Assembly (NCBI RefSeq): GCF_003254565.1
Contig: NZ_QJRI01000175.1
Location: 186,001-250,000 of the forward strand
Source: Flavobacterium nitrogenifigens
Lineage (GTDB): Bacteria; Bacteroidota; Bacteroidia; Flavobacteriales; Flavobacteriaceae
Length of the DNA: 64,000 nucleotides
Direction of reading: 5' to 3'
The notes under the pieces are model-generated. The model ran no database searches. It was not told the DNA's origin and saw only the letters and a program-made list of their open reading frames with translations. Both the position numbers and the translations under genes were made by a program. Shown one piece after another: positions 17,503-25,969 of this stretch. Position 1 is the first letter of the stretch; every line of letters begins with the position of its first letter.

Positions 17503-18185
17503 TACACGCTTCTTTGCACCACTTCGAAGATTCTTTCATCTTCACATTTTAGAGTCTTAGATGGGAATTTCATTAATAAAGCATAATCGTGAGTTGCCAT
17601 AATGATAGTTTTACCAGCGGCGTTGATTGCTTTTAATACTTCTAATACTTCAGAACTTGTTTGAGGATCAAGGTTTCCTGTTGGTTCGTCTGCCAAAATA
17701 AATTCAGGATCGTTAAGCAATGCTCTTGCAATTGCAACACGCTGCTGTTCTCCGCCAGAAAGCTGATGAGGCATTTTGTTTACAAAATCTTTCATGCCTA
17801 CTTTGTCCAAAACTTCATCAATTTTGTGCTCCATAGCTTCTTTTTCTGTCCAGCCAGTAGCTTTAAGAACAAAAAGCATATTGTCTTTTATAGAACGGTC
17901 TGGAAGCAGTTTGAAGTCCTGAAATACAATTCCGATTTTACGTCTCAAGTACGGAATATCTTTTTCTTTTAAAGTAGCCAAATCAAATTCGACAATATGT
18001 CCTTCACCTTCAATTAAAGGTAAATCAGCATATAAAGTTTTTAGAAAACTACTTTTTCCAGAACCAGTTTTCCCGATAATGTAGATAAACTCTCCATGAT
18101 TAACATCTAGATTAATATGAGATATAATTTTTCTTCCTTCTTGATATATAGTGACTTCTTTAAGAGACAGTACGGTTTGTGACAT
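17502..18185 (-). CDS. ftsE: Cell-division ABC transporter ATP-binding protein FtsE
   Basis: 227 residues from the ATG at 18185; an open frame extends 22 codons upstream, but that segment (rich in Ile, Phe and Tyr) does not resemble the family. Walker A GKTGSGKS at 38-45, Q-loop FQD at 88-90, signature LSGGEQQ at 142-148 and Walker B FILADEP at 162-168 are all present. FtsE pairs with the membrane protein FtsX to couple the divisome to periplasmic peptidoglycan hydrolases. No ftsX is beside it here, so the partner must lie elsewhere. Downstream it abuts glycosyltransferase genes with a one-base overlap. Confidence 0.93.
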   Translation of the reverse strand: MSQTVLSLKEVTIYQEGRKIISHINLDVNHGEFIYIIGKTGSGKSSFLKTLYADLPLIEGEGHIVEFDLATLKEKDIPYLRRKIGIVFQDFKLLPDRSIKDNMLFVLKATGWTEKEAMEHKIDEVLDKVGMKDFVNKMPHQLSGGEQQRVAIARALLNDPEFILADEPTGNLDPQTSSEVLEVLKAINAAGKTIIMATHDYALLMKFPSKTLKCEDERIFEVVQRSV

Positions 18186-18398
18186 AATAAAATTGGTTTG
18201 AATGGTAAAAGTAATAAGATAACGTTTGTATTCAAAATAAATTTGAATCATTTCTTAGGAAAAAGTTTAAAAAATGAAATGTTTTAGAAAGTTTGAGAAC
18301 CAATAAATTGAAGTTTATTAAACCTTAAAATCATAAACGATTATTAATTTGTTTATAATAAAACCTAAAAACGTTTCGTTATAAAGCGTATAAAATGA

Positions 18399-18406
18399 TA
18401 CTTTTG
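18399..18406 (+). promoter_or_regulatory. Possible -7 promoter element of the TPR gene
   Basis: TACTTTTG matches the Bacteroidota -7 consensus TAnnTTTG and ends 21 bases before the ATG at 18428. A convincing TTG at the -33 position is absent, so this is tentative. Confidence 0.35.
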
Positions 18407-18427
18407 AATACCTAAATATTAATCAAA

Positions 18428-21400
18428 ATGCGTAAACTATCCAGGTTCTTTATATTCCAAATTCTCCTTACTTCGACAATAGTTTCGGCACAGAAATCGG
18501 CTATTTATACTTACGAATTAAAGGATTTTGACAAAGCACTGGCTTTATATAATGATAAACAATATGCTTCGGCTCAATTGATTTTTGAAAAAGTAAAATA
18601 CAATGCCACAAACGAAGAAGTTCAGTCAGATTGTGCTTTCTACATTGCCAATTGTGCCATAAGAACCAACAAAGCAAACGCAGATGCTTTGGTGGAACAA
18701 TTTGTAAATGATTATCCGACAAGCACCAAACAAAATCAGGCTTATATCGAGGCGGCTCAATTTTTCTTCGAGCAGGGAAATTACCCAAAAGCATTGCAAT
18801 GGTTTGATAAAGTGGATGAAAGCTACATGAGTAAAACCGAATCGGATAAGTTTAACTTCATGAAAGGCTACAGCTATTTTAACGCTAAAAAGAAAAAGGA
18901 AGCCACCAATTATTTCAATAAAGTAGTCAATTCTAAAGAATATGGTTCTCAAGCCAAATATTACTTAGGTTTTATGGCTTATGAAGGAGACGATTATAAA
19001 GAGGCGACTAAATATTTTGATGAGGTTTCTGGCGAAGAGAAATACAAAGAAAAGCTGTCTTACTATCAGGCCGATATGAATTTCAAATTAGGAAATTTCC
19101 AAAAAGCGATTGATTTAGGATTGGTAGCCATGAACAAATCGAACGATATTGAAAAATCGGAATTGAATAAAATTATTGGAGAAAGTTATTTCAATTTAAA
19201 ACAATATGGTAAAGCGATTCCGTATTTAGAGCAATACGCAGGTAAAAAAGGAAAATGGAACAATACAGATTTCTATCAGTTAGGTTATGCGTATTATGAG
19301 CAGAAAGAGTATGAGAAAGCAATTTCTCAATTCAACAAAATTATCGAAGGAAAAGATTTTGTTGCCCAAAACGCTTATTACCATTTGGGTTTAAGTTATT
19401 TAAATACGGGTAAAAAGCAAGAAGCTTTAAATGCTTTCAAGAATGCTTCTGAAATGGATTTTAATGCACAGATTCAAGAAGATGCCGCTTTAAATTACGC
19501 TAAATTAAGTTATGATATTGGAAATGCGTATCAAGCTGTTCCAGGTATTTTATTAGATTTCCTTAAAAAATATCCAAACAATTCAAGCCGTGCTGAGGTA
19601 GAGAAACTTTTGGTCGATTCTTATATTTCTTCTAAGAATTACAAAGAAGCACTGGTTTTATTAGAAAAAAACAGAACTGCTGAAAATAAAGCAGCGTACC
19701 AGAAAGTGCTTTTTTACCGCGGATTGGAATTATATAACGAAAATAATTACCAAGAAGCTGGTAAAATGTTCAAAAATGCTATTAGCGAACAAAAAACGCC
19801 TGAGTTTACTGCTCGTGCCACTTTCTGGAAAGCAGAAACAGAATATTTGAATGATGATATGCAAAATGCTCTTCTGACTTACAAACAATTTGCTGGAATG
19901 GCCGCTGCAAAATCTACAGATGAATATAAAAACATCAATTACAATATTGGCTACACGTATTTTAAATTGAAAGAATACGATCAAGCAGCAAACTCTTTTC
20001 AAGCGCAGATCGATAATTCACCTTCAGACAAAGTTCGTTTAAACGATTCTTACTTACGTTTAGGAGACTGTCGTTTTGTGACTTCAAAATACAGCGCGGC
20101 AAACGAGGCTTATGCAAAAGCAATTGCAGCAAAAGGTGTAGATGCAGATTATGCACAATTTCAAAAGGCACTTTCTTATGGATTCATGTCGAACAATGCG
20201 AAGAAAGTGGATGAATTGAATAACTTCCTTCAGATGTACAAAAAATCGTCTTATAGAGATGATGCTTTGTTCGAATTAGGAAATACCTATGTTGCAGAAA
20301 AGAAAAACGATCAGGCTTTGAAAACGTATGATCAATTGATTTCAGAATTCCAAAACGGATCTTTTACTTCAAAAGCAATTTTAAAGCAAGGTCTGATTTA
20401 TTATAATTCTGATCGTGATCAACAGGCTTTAACGAAATTCAAGAAAGTTGCGGCAGAATTCCCGAAAACTCCAGAGGCTTTAGAAGCAGTTGCCACAGCA
20501 AGATTAATCTATGTTGATTCTGGAAAAGTAGACGAATATGCAACTTGGGTTCGTACTTTAGATTTTGTTGAGGTTTCAGATGCTGAATTAGACAATGATA
20601 CTTACGACGCTGCTTTCAAACAGTACAGTCAAAACAATAGCAAAGCTGCGATTACAGGCTTTGGTGGTTATGTGAGCAAATTCCCAGCAGGATTACACGC
20701 TTTAGAAGCTAATTTCTATCTGGCGCAGCTTTACTATGCTGAAGGTTCTGAAACAAAATCGACATCAAATTATCAATATGTAATCGATCAGCCTAGAAAT
20801 GAATATACAGAGCAGGCTTTAAACAGATTGGCTCAGATATATCTGAAAGCAAAAGATTGTGATAAAGCAATTCCGGTTTTAAAACGTTTAGAAACAGAAG
20901 CAGATTATCCGCAGAACAAAACTTTCGCGCAGGCAAACTTGATGAAATGTTATTATGACAAAAAAGATTATGACAATTCGGTTACTGCTGCTGAAAAAGT
21001 TTTGGAAAACCCAAAATCTGATGCAGGAGTAAAAGCCGATGCTCAAATCATTGTAGCAAGAGCGGCGATTCAAACAGGAAACGAAGATAAAGCGAAAACA
21101 GCTTATGCTAAATTAATGACAAGTTCAAAAGGAGAACTGGCGGCAGAAGCTTTGTATTATGATGCGTACTTTAAAACGAAGGAAGGAAAATTTGATGCTT
21201 CGAATACTGCAGTTCAGAAATTAGCAAAAAGCTATTCGGCTTACAAATATTACGGAGCAAAAGGTTTAGTGTTGATGGCAAAAAACTTCTACGGGTTAAA
21301 AGACAGCTATCAGGCGACATATATTTTAGATAACGTAATCAATAATTTTACAGATTATCCAGATGTTGTTGAAGAAGCGAAAAAAGAATTAGGAGCTATT

Positions 21401-21442
21401 AAAGCGGAAGAGTCTAAAACAAATTCGTCGATTAATAGATAG
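18428..21442 (+). CDS. Large periplasmic TPR-repeat protein
   Basis: 1004 residues. A signal peptide (MRKLSRFFIFQILLTSTIVSAQ) is followed by tetratricopeptide repeats through almost the whole chain; clear units include YKEATKYFDEVS, YGKAIPYLEQYAG, YEKAISQFNKII, YKEALVLLEKN, YDQAANSFQAQID, DQALKTYDQLI, DKAIPVLKRLE and EDKAKTAYAKLM. Such long periplasmic TPR superhelices act as scaffolds for envelope complexes. In Flavobacteria this gene type is commonly followed by a TonB-receptor-like barrel, and here that barrel is the second gene downstream, with a phzF-family gene between. The -7 match TACTTTTG at 18399-18406 could start transcription, but no good -33 element is seen. Confidence 0.9.
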   Translation: MRKLSRFFIFQILLTSTIVSAQKSAIYTYELKDFDKALALYNDKQYASAQLIFEKVKYNATNEEVQSDCAFYIANCAIRTNKANADALVEQFVNDYPTSTKQNQAYIEAAQFFFEQGNYPKALQWFDKVDESYMSKTESDKFNFMKGYSYFNAKKKKEATNYFNKVVNSKEYGSQAKYYLGFMAYEGDDYKEATKYFDEVSGEEKYKEKLSYYQADMNFKLGNFQKAIDLGLVAMNKSNDIEKSELNKIIGESYFNLKQYGKAIPYLEQYAGKKGKWNNTDFYQLGYAYYEQKEYEKAISQFNKIIEGKDFVAQNAYYHLGLSYLNTGKKQEALNAFKNASEMDFNAQIQEDAALNYAKLSYDIGNAYQAVPGILLDFLKKYPNNSSRAEVEKLLVDSYISSKNYKEALVLLEKNRTAENKAAYQKVLFYRGLELYNENNYQEAGKMFKNAISEQKTPEFTARATFWKAETEYLNDDMQNALLTYKQFAGMAAAKSTDEYKNINYNIGYTYFKLKEYDQAANSFQAQIDNSPSDKVRLNDSYLRLGDCRFVTSKYSAANEAYAKAIAAKGVDADYAQFQKALSYGFMSNNAKKVDELNNFLQMYKKSSYRDDALFELGNTYVAEKKNDQALKTYDQLISEFQNGSFTSKAILKQGLIYYNSDRDQQALTKFKKVAAEFPKTPEALEAVATARLIYVDSGKVDEYATWVRTLDFVEVSDAELDNDTYDAAFKQYSQNNSKAAITGFGGYVSKFPAGLHALEANFYLAQLYYAEGSETKSTSNYQYVIDQPRNEYTEQALNRLAQIYLKAKDCDKAIPVLKRLETEADYPQNKTFAQANLMKCYYDKKDYDNSVTAAEKVLENPKSDAGVKADAQIIVARAAIQTGNEDKAKTAYAKLMTSSKGELAAEALYYDAYFKTKEGKFDASNTAVQKLAKSYSAYKYYGAKGLVLMAKNFYGLKDSYQATYILDNVINNFTDYPDVVEEAKKELGAIKAEESKTNSSINR

Positions 21443-21444
21443 AG

Positions 21445-21506
21445 AGAAAAATAGAAGAAAGAGACAAGAAACAAGATTTCAATGAAAAGTCTTTTCTCTT
21501 GCTTCT
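21445..21506. repeat. Left copy of a repeat bracketing the phzF gene
   Basis: AGAAAAATAGAAG at 21445-21457 recurs exactly at 22392-22404, and AAGTCTTTTCTCTTGCTTCT at 21487-21506 matches AAGTCTTTCTTCTTGATTCT at 22472-22491 in 17 of 20 positions. Order and orientation are the same on both sides of phzF. Sequences of this type are low in complexity, so chance similarity is not excluded. Confidence 0.5.
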
Positions 21507-21522
21507 AAAAAAAAAGAAAGAA

Positions 21523-22386
21523 ATGAATTTACCTTTTTACATAGTTGATGTTTTTGCTGATAAGAAATATGCTGGAAATCAGCTGGCAGTTTTTATGGAC
21601 GCAGAAAATTTAAGTACAGCACAAATGCAGCAAATTGCGCGCGAGATTAATTTTGCGGAAAGCACATTTGTTACCAAACTAGACAAAGAAAATAATAAAG
21701 CTGAAATTAGAATTTTTACCCCAGCACACGAAATGCAGTTTGCGGGACATCCAATAATTGGAACTTCTTGGGTTTTGATGAATAAGATTTTTGAAAACGA
21801 GCCGACCGAAATTAAACTTGAAGTTCCGATTGGACCAATTGCAATTCGTAAATCAGGCGATTTGATTTGGTTAAAAGCGGCTCAGCCTAAATTTTGGGAT
21901 ACGTTTTCGAAAGAAGATTTTACACATTTCAGTAATCTGCAAGTGAGTGATTTTGAAAATCAATTTCCAGTTCAAGAAGTAACAACGGGAAGTGCTTTTG
22001 TAATGGTTCCGTTGAGCAGCAGACGAGCTTTAGAAAATTTGGTTTTAGATAAAGACAAAGCAGATCTATGGATGAGACAGCATTGTAAAACAGATCACAG
22101 AGGTTTGTATTTTTATTATTTTGAAGGTTCAAAAGTAACAAGCAGGTTATTATACATCGAACACAATCAATTAATGGAAGATGCTGCTACGGGAAGTGCG
22201 AGTACGTGTCTACAAGCTTCTTTATTAAAATACAATACCAAAGAAATTGAGCTTATCAATTATCAAGGAGAATTTATCAATAGACCTTCTGAAATCTATT
22301 TTAAAGGAAAATTAGCTGACGAACAATATGATATCAATATAGGCGGGAAAGCCCAATTTGTTGCCAAAGGGGAGTGGGAAGCTTAG
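21523..22386 (+). CDS. PhzF-family isomerase-like protein
   Basis: 287 residues from the ATG at 21523; an in-frame TTG 24 bases before lies in a repeat-like leader. The family hallmarks are present: FYIVDVFADKKYAGNQLAVF at the N-terminus, EINFAESTFV with the catalytic Glu at 46, TPAHEMQFAGHPIIGT, and the C-terminal half-site DAATGSASTCLQ. PhzF folds as two diaminopimelate-epimerase-like halves and isomerises the phenazine precursor; most homologues outside phenazine producers have unknown substrates, and no phenazine genes are seen here. It lies between two genes that usually adjoin and is bracketed by similar short sequences, suggesting later insertion. Confidence 0.92.
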   Translation: MNLPFYIVDVFADKKYAGNQLAVFMDAENLSTAQMQQIAREINFAESTFVTKLDKENNKAEIRIFTPAHEMQFAGHPIIGTSWVLMNKIFENEPTEIKLEVPIGPIAIRKSGDLIWLKAAQPKFWDTFSKEDFTHFSNLQVSDFENQFPVQEVTTGSAFVMVPLSSRRALENLVLDKDKADLWMRQHCKTDHRGLYFYYFEGSKVTSRLLYIEHNQLMEDAATGSASTCLQASLLKYNTKEIELINYQGEFINRPSEIYFKGKLADEQYDINIGGKAQFVAKGEWEA

Positions 22387-22391
22387 GAGTT

Positions 22392-22491
22392 AGAAAAATA
22401 GAAGCCAGAACAAAGAGATAAGATATTAGAAATAGAATAAAAAATATAGAGAAAAATTAAAGATAAAAGAGAAGTCTTTCTTCTTGATTCT
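22392..22491. repeat. Right copy of a repeat bracketing the phzF gene
   Basis: Second copy of the direct repeat described at 21445. Here the two conserved blocks (22392-22404 and 22472-22491) are further apart because about 40 extra A-rich bases lie between them. Confidence 0.5.
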
Positions 22492-22519
22492 TTTTTCTAT
22501 TCTCTTAAAATAAAGAAAT

Positions 22520-24271
22520 ATGAAATTAAACTGCCGACATAAAATAATCATTTTGTTAGTGTTATTTACAGCTCAGTTTTCGATTGCACAGAAGAAAAAT
22601 GAAAGTATTGGAACCGAAACTGTAAACGTAGTAAAACCTTATTCGCCTACTATTTCAGATGCTTTTAAAGTGAAAGAAACACCTTCACTTGACGATAGCG
22701 GTAATCAGCCGAAAGAAGTTATTAAATACAGTATTTTGTCTGTTCCTGTGGCATCGACTTTTACGCCTTCAAAAGGAAAAGCAGAAGGCGTTGAGAAAGC
22801 TAAAAGAGAAAAATTGTTTAATAATTACGCCACTTTAGGGCTTGGAAACTACAGCACTTTAAATGGTGAATTATTCGTAAATCAGGATTTAGGGAATAAT
22901 GATTATGTGGCAGGAATGTTTCGTCATCACTCTTCTCAAGGCGGAATTAAAGATGTAGAATTGAATGATGAATTTTACGATACATCAATTAATGTGGGTT
23001 ATGGTCAAAACAATAGAGATAATACTTGGGGCGTAGATTTAGGGTATCAAAACCAGATTTACAACTGGTACGGACTTCCGTCAGATTTTGGATCGACAAT
23101 TCCAGATCAGCGTTATGATTTGGTAAACAGCATTAATCCAGATCATTCTTATAATACTATTTGGGTTGGCGGAAATGCAGAGTTTAACGAAAGTATTTTT
23201 AGTAAACTTTCTGCGAAATTCACCCATTTTTCAGATAGTTATTCTTCGTCAGAAAATAGGTTTTATCTAAAGCCGACTTTTACAGTTGATGTAATGGATC
23301 AGGCAATTAAAACCAATGTAATTGTAGACCATGTAAGCGGTTCTTTCAAAAATAATTATTTACAGGACAATACAGAAGCTTTAAAATATAGTTTTACAAA
23401 TGTTGGAATCGAACCAAGTTTTGTAATCAATGAAAACGAATGGACATTAGAATTAGGAGCTGGAATTTATTATAGTGCGGATTCTGAAAATAGCGGCAAT
23501 AAATTTTATTTCTATCCAAAAGTAAATGCTTCGTATAAATTGGTTGGCGATTTAATGATTTTCTATACTGGAGTTAATGGAGGTTTAAATCAAAATTCTT
23601 ATGCTGATTTTGTAAGCGAAAATCCGTTTTTATCTCCGACATTAAACATGCGTCCGTCAAGCACGCAGTACAATGTTTTTGCTGGATTAAAAGGAAAATT
23701 GGCTAACAATGTAAATTATAACGTGACTGCTTCTTATTTGAATGAAAAAGATAAAGCGCTGTTTAAAGCAAATGATTATACAGAAGTAATTACAAATGAA
23801 GATTACGCTTTCGGGAACTCGTTTGGAGTAGTGTATGAAGATATTAGAACGTTCCGTTTCTACGGAGAATTAAAGGCAGATTTCTCTCAAAATGTAACTT
23901 TCGGAATCAACGGAACTTTTAATAGTTATAATACAGACAACGTAGTTGAAGCATGGAATTTGCCAACAATGAAATTAAGTTCAACTTTAGACGTTAATAT
24001 TACTAAGCAGTGGTATGCAGGATTGAATGTGTTTTATGTTGGAGAAAGAAAAGATATGCAGACCAATACTTCTTTAGGAATTGACGCTACGCCAATAACT
24101 TTAAAAAGCTATTTTGATGCCAATGCGCATGTTGGGTACAAATTCAACGAAAGATTAACGTTTTTCTTGAAATTGAACAATATTGGAAATCAAGCCTACG
24201 AAAAATGGTTGAATTATCCTGTACAAGGATTCCAGGTTTTAGGAGGCGCAAACTATAAATTTGATTTTTAA
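22520..24271 (+). CDS. Plugless TonB-receptor-like outer-membrane beta-barrel protein
   Basis: 583 residues. A signal peptide (IIILLVLFTAQFSIAQ) is followed by about 80 residues with VNVVKPYSPTISDAFKV, then directly by barrel strands with alternating aromatic residues: YATLGLGNYSTLNGELFV, YVAGMFRHHSSQGG, NTWGVDLGYQNQIYNWYG, up to the C-terminal GFQVLGGANYKFDF, which ends in the expected Phe. No plug domain or TonB box is recognisable, and the length is far short of a normal receptor. It is therefore a receptor-like barrel rather than a confirmed transporter. In Flavobacteria it is paired with the TPR protein at 18428, suggesting one envelope complex. Confidence 0.85.
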   Translation: MKLNCRHKIIILLVLFTAQFSIAQKKNESIGTETVNVVKPYSPTISDAFKVKETPSLDDSGNQPKEVIKYSILSVPVASTFTPSKGKAEGVEKAKREKLFNNYATLGLGNYSTLNGELFVNQDLGNNDYVAGMFRHHSSQGGIKDVELNDEFYDTSINVGYGQNNRDNTWGVDLGYQNQIYNWYGLPSDFGSTIPDQRYDLVNSINPDHSYNTIWVGGNAEFNESIFSKLSAKFTHFSDSYSSSENRFYLKPTFTVDVMDQAIKTNVIVDHVSGSFKNNYLQDNTEALKYSFTNVGIEPSFVINENEWTLELGAGIYYSADSENSGNKFYFYPKVNASYKLVGDLMIFYTGVNGGLNQNSYADFVSENPFLSPTLNMRPSSTQYNVFAGLKGKLANNVNYNVTASYLNEKDKALFKANDYTEVITNEDYAFGNSFGVVYEDIRTFRFYGELKADFSQNVTFGINGTFNSYNTDNVVEAWNLPTMKLSSTLDVNITKQWYAGLNVFYVGERKDMQTNTSLGIDATPITLKSYFDANAHVGYKFNERLTFFLKLNNIGNQAYEKWLNYPVQGFQVLGGANYKFDF

Positions 24272-24295
24272 GAGATCTTTGCCATAAAGATACCT

Positions 24296-24334
24296 AGGCA
24301 CTAAAACATTTTAAATGAATGTGCCTTTTTTTTT
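24296..24334 (+). terminator. Probable terminator after the plugless barrel gene
   Basis: AGGCAC at 24296-24301 pairs with GTGCCT at 24321-24326, followed by an unbroken run of T. It lies 25 bases after the stop codon. Confidence 0.6.
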
Positions 24335-24403
24335 CAGCCATGAGCTCATGAATTTTTTGGAGTAGATTCGTGAATTCGTGGCTGTTTTTTTTAATTTTAT
24401 AAA

Positions 24404-24934
24404 ATGGAAATTATATTACGTCAAGAAAATAAAAATGATTTTGAAAGTGTTTTTCATTTGATAGAAAAAGCTTTCGAAAAGGAAGAGTACAGCGATCATA
24501 AAGAACAGTTTTTGGTCGAAAGATTAAGAAAATCGGATGCTTTTATTCCAGAACTGTCTATTGTTGCTGAAATTGATAATAAAATTGTCGGTCATATTTT
24601 ATTTACTAAACTTGAAATAAAAAGTGAATCTCAAATCTTTCAGTCACTAGCACTTGCTCCAGTTTCGGTTTTGCCTGAGTTTCAAGGAAAAGGAATTGGT
24701 TCTAAACTTATTTTACATGGACATGAAATTGCTAAAGGTTTAGGATACAAATCGGTTATTTTATTAGGCCATCAAGATTATTATCCAAGATTCGGATATG
24801 AACTTTGTGAAAAATACAATATCAAAATGCCGTTTGATGTTCCCGCTGAAAACTGTATGGTAATTGCGTTGGTAGAAGATGGTTTAAAAGGAATAAGCGG
24901 AGAAGTGGTTTATCCAAGTGCTTTTTTCGAATAA
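24404..24934 (+). CDS. GNAT-family N-acetyltransferase (YhbS-like)
   Basis: 176 residues, one GNAT domain. IILRQENKNDFESVFHLIEKAF is the first strand-helix unit; IVAEIDNKIVGHILFTKLEI gives the central strands; SVLPEFQGKGIGSKLILHG at about 89-107 is motif A with the acetyl-CoA-binding Q/RxxGxG/A; VILLGHQDYYPRFGYE is motif B with the tail HQDYYPRFGYE typical of the YhbS group. Substrate unknown. It stands alone between a terminator and a repeat-type leader, and its close neighbours give no functional hint. Confidence 0.9.
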   Translation: MEIILRQENKNDFESVFHLIEKAFEKEEYSDHKEQFLVERLRKSDAFIPELSIVAEIDNKIVGHILFTKLEIKSESQIFQSLALAPVSVLPEFQGKGIGSKLILHGHEIAKGLGYKSVILLGHQDYYPRFGYELCEKYNIKMPFDVPAENCMVIALVEDGLKGISGEVVYPSAFFE

Positions 24935-25001
24935 AAATTTAGACAAAGAAAAAAAACCTTTGCACCTTTGCATCTCAGAACCTCAGTACCTTTAAAAAAA
25001 A

Positions 25002-25451
25002 ATGACTTTCAAAGAAAAAATATATTCTCACTATACTCAAATGGTTCAAGACCGAATTGATGTTTTTAAAGACATGATTTCGGGTTTGACAGAAGATTCA
25101 AAAAACGATGCCAAAGGTTCTGCTGGTGATAAACACGAAACGGCTTTGTCGATGATGCATATCGAACAAGAGAAACTGACTAATAAACTAAAGGAAGCTT
25201 TAGAGCAAAAAGCAATTTTAGATAAAATTGATCCGCTTAAAACAACAGAAAACATTGTTTTAGGGAGTTTAGTAAAAGCAAACGGAATCTATCTGTATGT
25301 TAGTGTCGCGCTTCCTAAAATAGCAATTGACGGAATTAATGTTATTGCGCTTTCTCCGCAATCTCCATTAGGAAATCACTTAATGGGTAATAAAGCAGGT
25401 TTTCAGTTTGAAATAAATAAGACACATTATACTATTCAAAGCGTTGAGTAA
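25002..25451 (+). CDS. Small GreA/GreB-like C-terminal-domain protein
   Basis: 149 residues. The N-terminal half is helical and would form a coiled coil (EKIYSHYTQMVQDRIDVFKDMISGL to KLKEALEQKAILDKI). The second half has strands ENIVLGSLVKANGIYLYVSVAL and the end SPLGNHLMGNKAGFQFEINKTHYTI, which recalls the FKBP-like C-terminal domain of GreA/GreB (SPLG.aLlGk..Gd). A GDKHETALSMM motif sits between them. The layout imitates a shortened transcript-cleavage factor, but the acidic tip of the Gre coiled coil is not evident. Close relatives are sometimes labelled 3-oxoacyl-ACP synthase in databases; nothing here supports that name. Possibly an RNA-polymerase secondary-channel binder. Confidence 0.7.
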   Translation: MTFKEKIYSHYTQMVQDRIDVFKDMISGLTEDSKNDAKGSAGDKHETALSMMHIEQEKLTNKLKEALEQKAILDKIDPLKTTENIVLGSLVKANGIYLYVSVALPKIAIDGINVIALSPQSPLGNHLMGNKAGFQFEINKTHYTIQSVE

Positions 25452-25468
25452 TGTATTCGTCTATAAAC

Positions 25469-25501
25469 AACTTTGTCAAAGTTTTAAACTTTGACAAAGT
25501 T
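25469..25501. repeat. 16-1-16 palindrome downstream of the GreA-like gene
   Basis: AACTTTGTCAAAGTTT at 25469-25484 is followed by one base and its perfect reverse complement at 25486-25501. Two more elements with the same 16-1-16 build lie at 50470 and 56273. It could also end transcription. Confidence 0.85.
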
Positions 25502-25521
25502 CTCTAAAGATTAGACATAAA

Positions 25522-25638
25522 GTAATTCCACGCAGTTTGTCATCCTGACGAAGGAAGGATCGCACTAGAAACTCGATAAAGATTGGCGAACTAGCATGCG
25601 GAATTACTTGTGTGATCTTTCCTTCGTCAAGATGACAA
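25522..25638. repeat. MITE-like compound inverted repeat
   Basis: The 29-base arm at 25537-25565 (begins TTGTCATCCTGACGAAGGAA) pairs with 25610-25638 at 26 of 29 positions; the mismatches would be G-U pairs on one strand. A second, interlocked stem joins GTAATTCC at 25522-25529 with GGAATTAC at 25599-25606. No coding potential. It has the look of a non-autonomous interspersed repeat; a target-site duplication is not obvious. Confidence 0.8.
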
Positions 25639-25872
25639 GTAAGGCTCAAAATCTAGGTAACACTAGATAAACAATAATTTCCGAACAACTTTCTATCTCT
25701 TCTTTATGAATCTTTTATTTGTAATAGAATAACTCAAAATTTAATTCAAAAAAAGAGTTTAAACTTTTAATTTAAAAGCAGTTTTATGCTCAAAATTAAA
25801 ATTTTCAAGTTTCGACCTTGTTTTTGCTTTTAAATTTTACATTTTATATGTAAAAATAAAATTATGGTTTTA

Positions 25873-25922
25873 AATTGTAATTGATATTACGGTTTGTGTT
25901 TTTCAATTGTAACTAATATCAC
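25873..25922. promoter_or_regulatory. Candidate operator: two direct repeats upstream of asnB
   Basis: AATTGTAATTGATATTAC at 25873-25890 and AATTGTAACTAATATCAC at 25905-25922 agree in 15 of 18 positions and are spaced 32 bases centre to centre, about three helical turns. The first holds a perfect dyad GTAAT-TGAT-ATTAC. The second ends 47 bases before the ATG, next to CATCTTTG, a one-mismatch -7 element. A dimeric regulator binding cooperatively is a reasonable reading; none is identified. Confidence 0.4.
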
Positions 25923-25969
25923 ATCTTTGCCCTATCAAAATAAAATTTACAAAATAAAAATATAAAATT

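Larger units (their letters stand above)
25452..25969. other. 518-base intergenic region ahead of asnB
   Basis: No gene is seen. From left to right it holds the 16-1-16 palindrome (25469-25501), the compound inverted repeat (25522-25638), about 230 bases of AT-rich sequence without recognisable structure, and a direct-repeat dyad (25873-25922) just upstream of asnB. Confidence 0.7.

Noticed and set aside
17502..18251. Longer form of ftsE starting at 18251
   Set aside because: The 22 added residues are hydrophobic and unlike FtsE N-termini; ATG at 18185 gives a normal length.
25522..25638. CRISPR array
   Set aside because: Only one inverted repeat pair, with no regularly spaced direct repeats or spacers.
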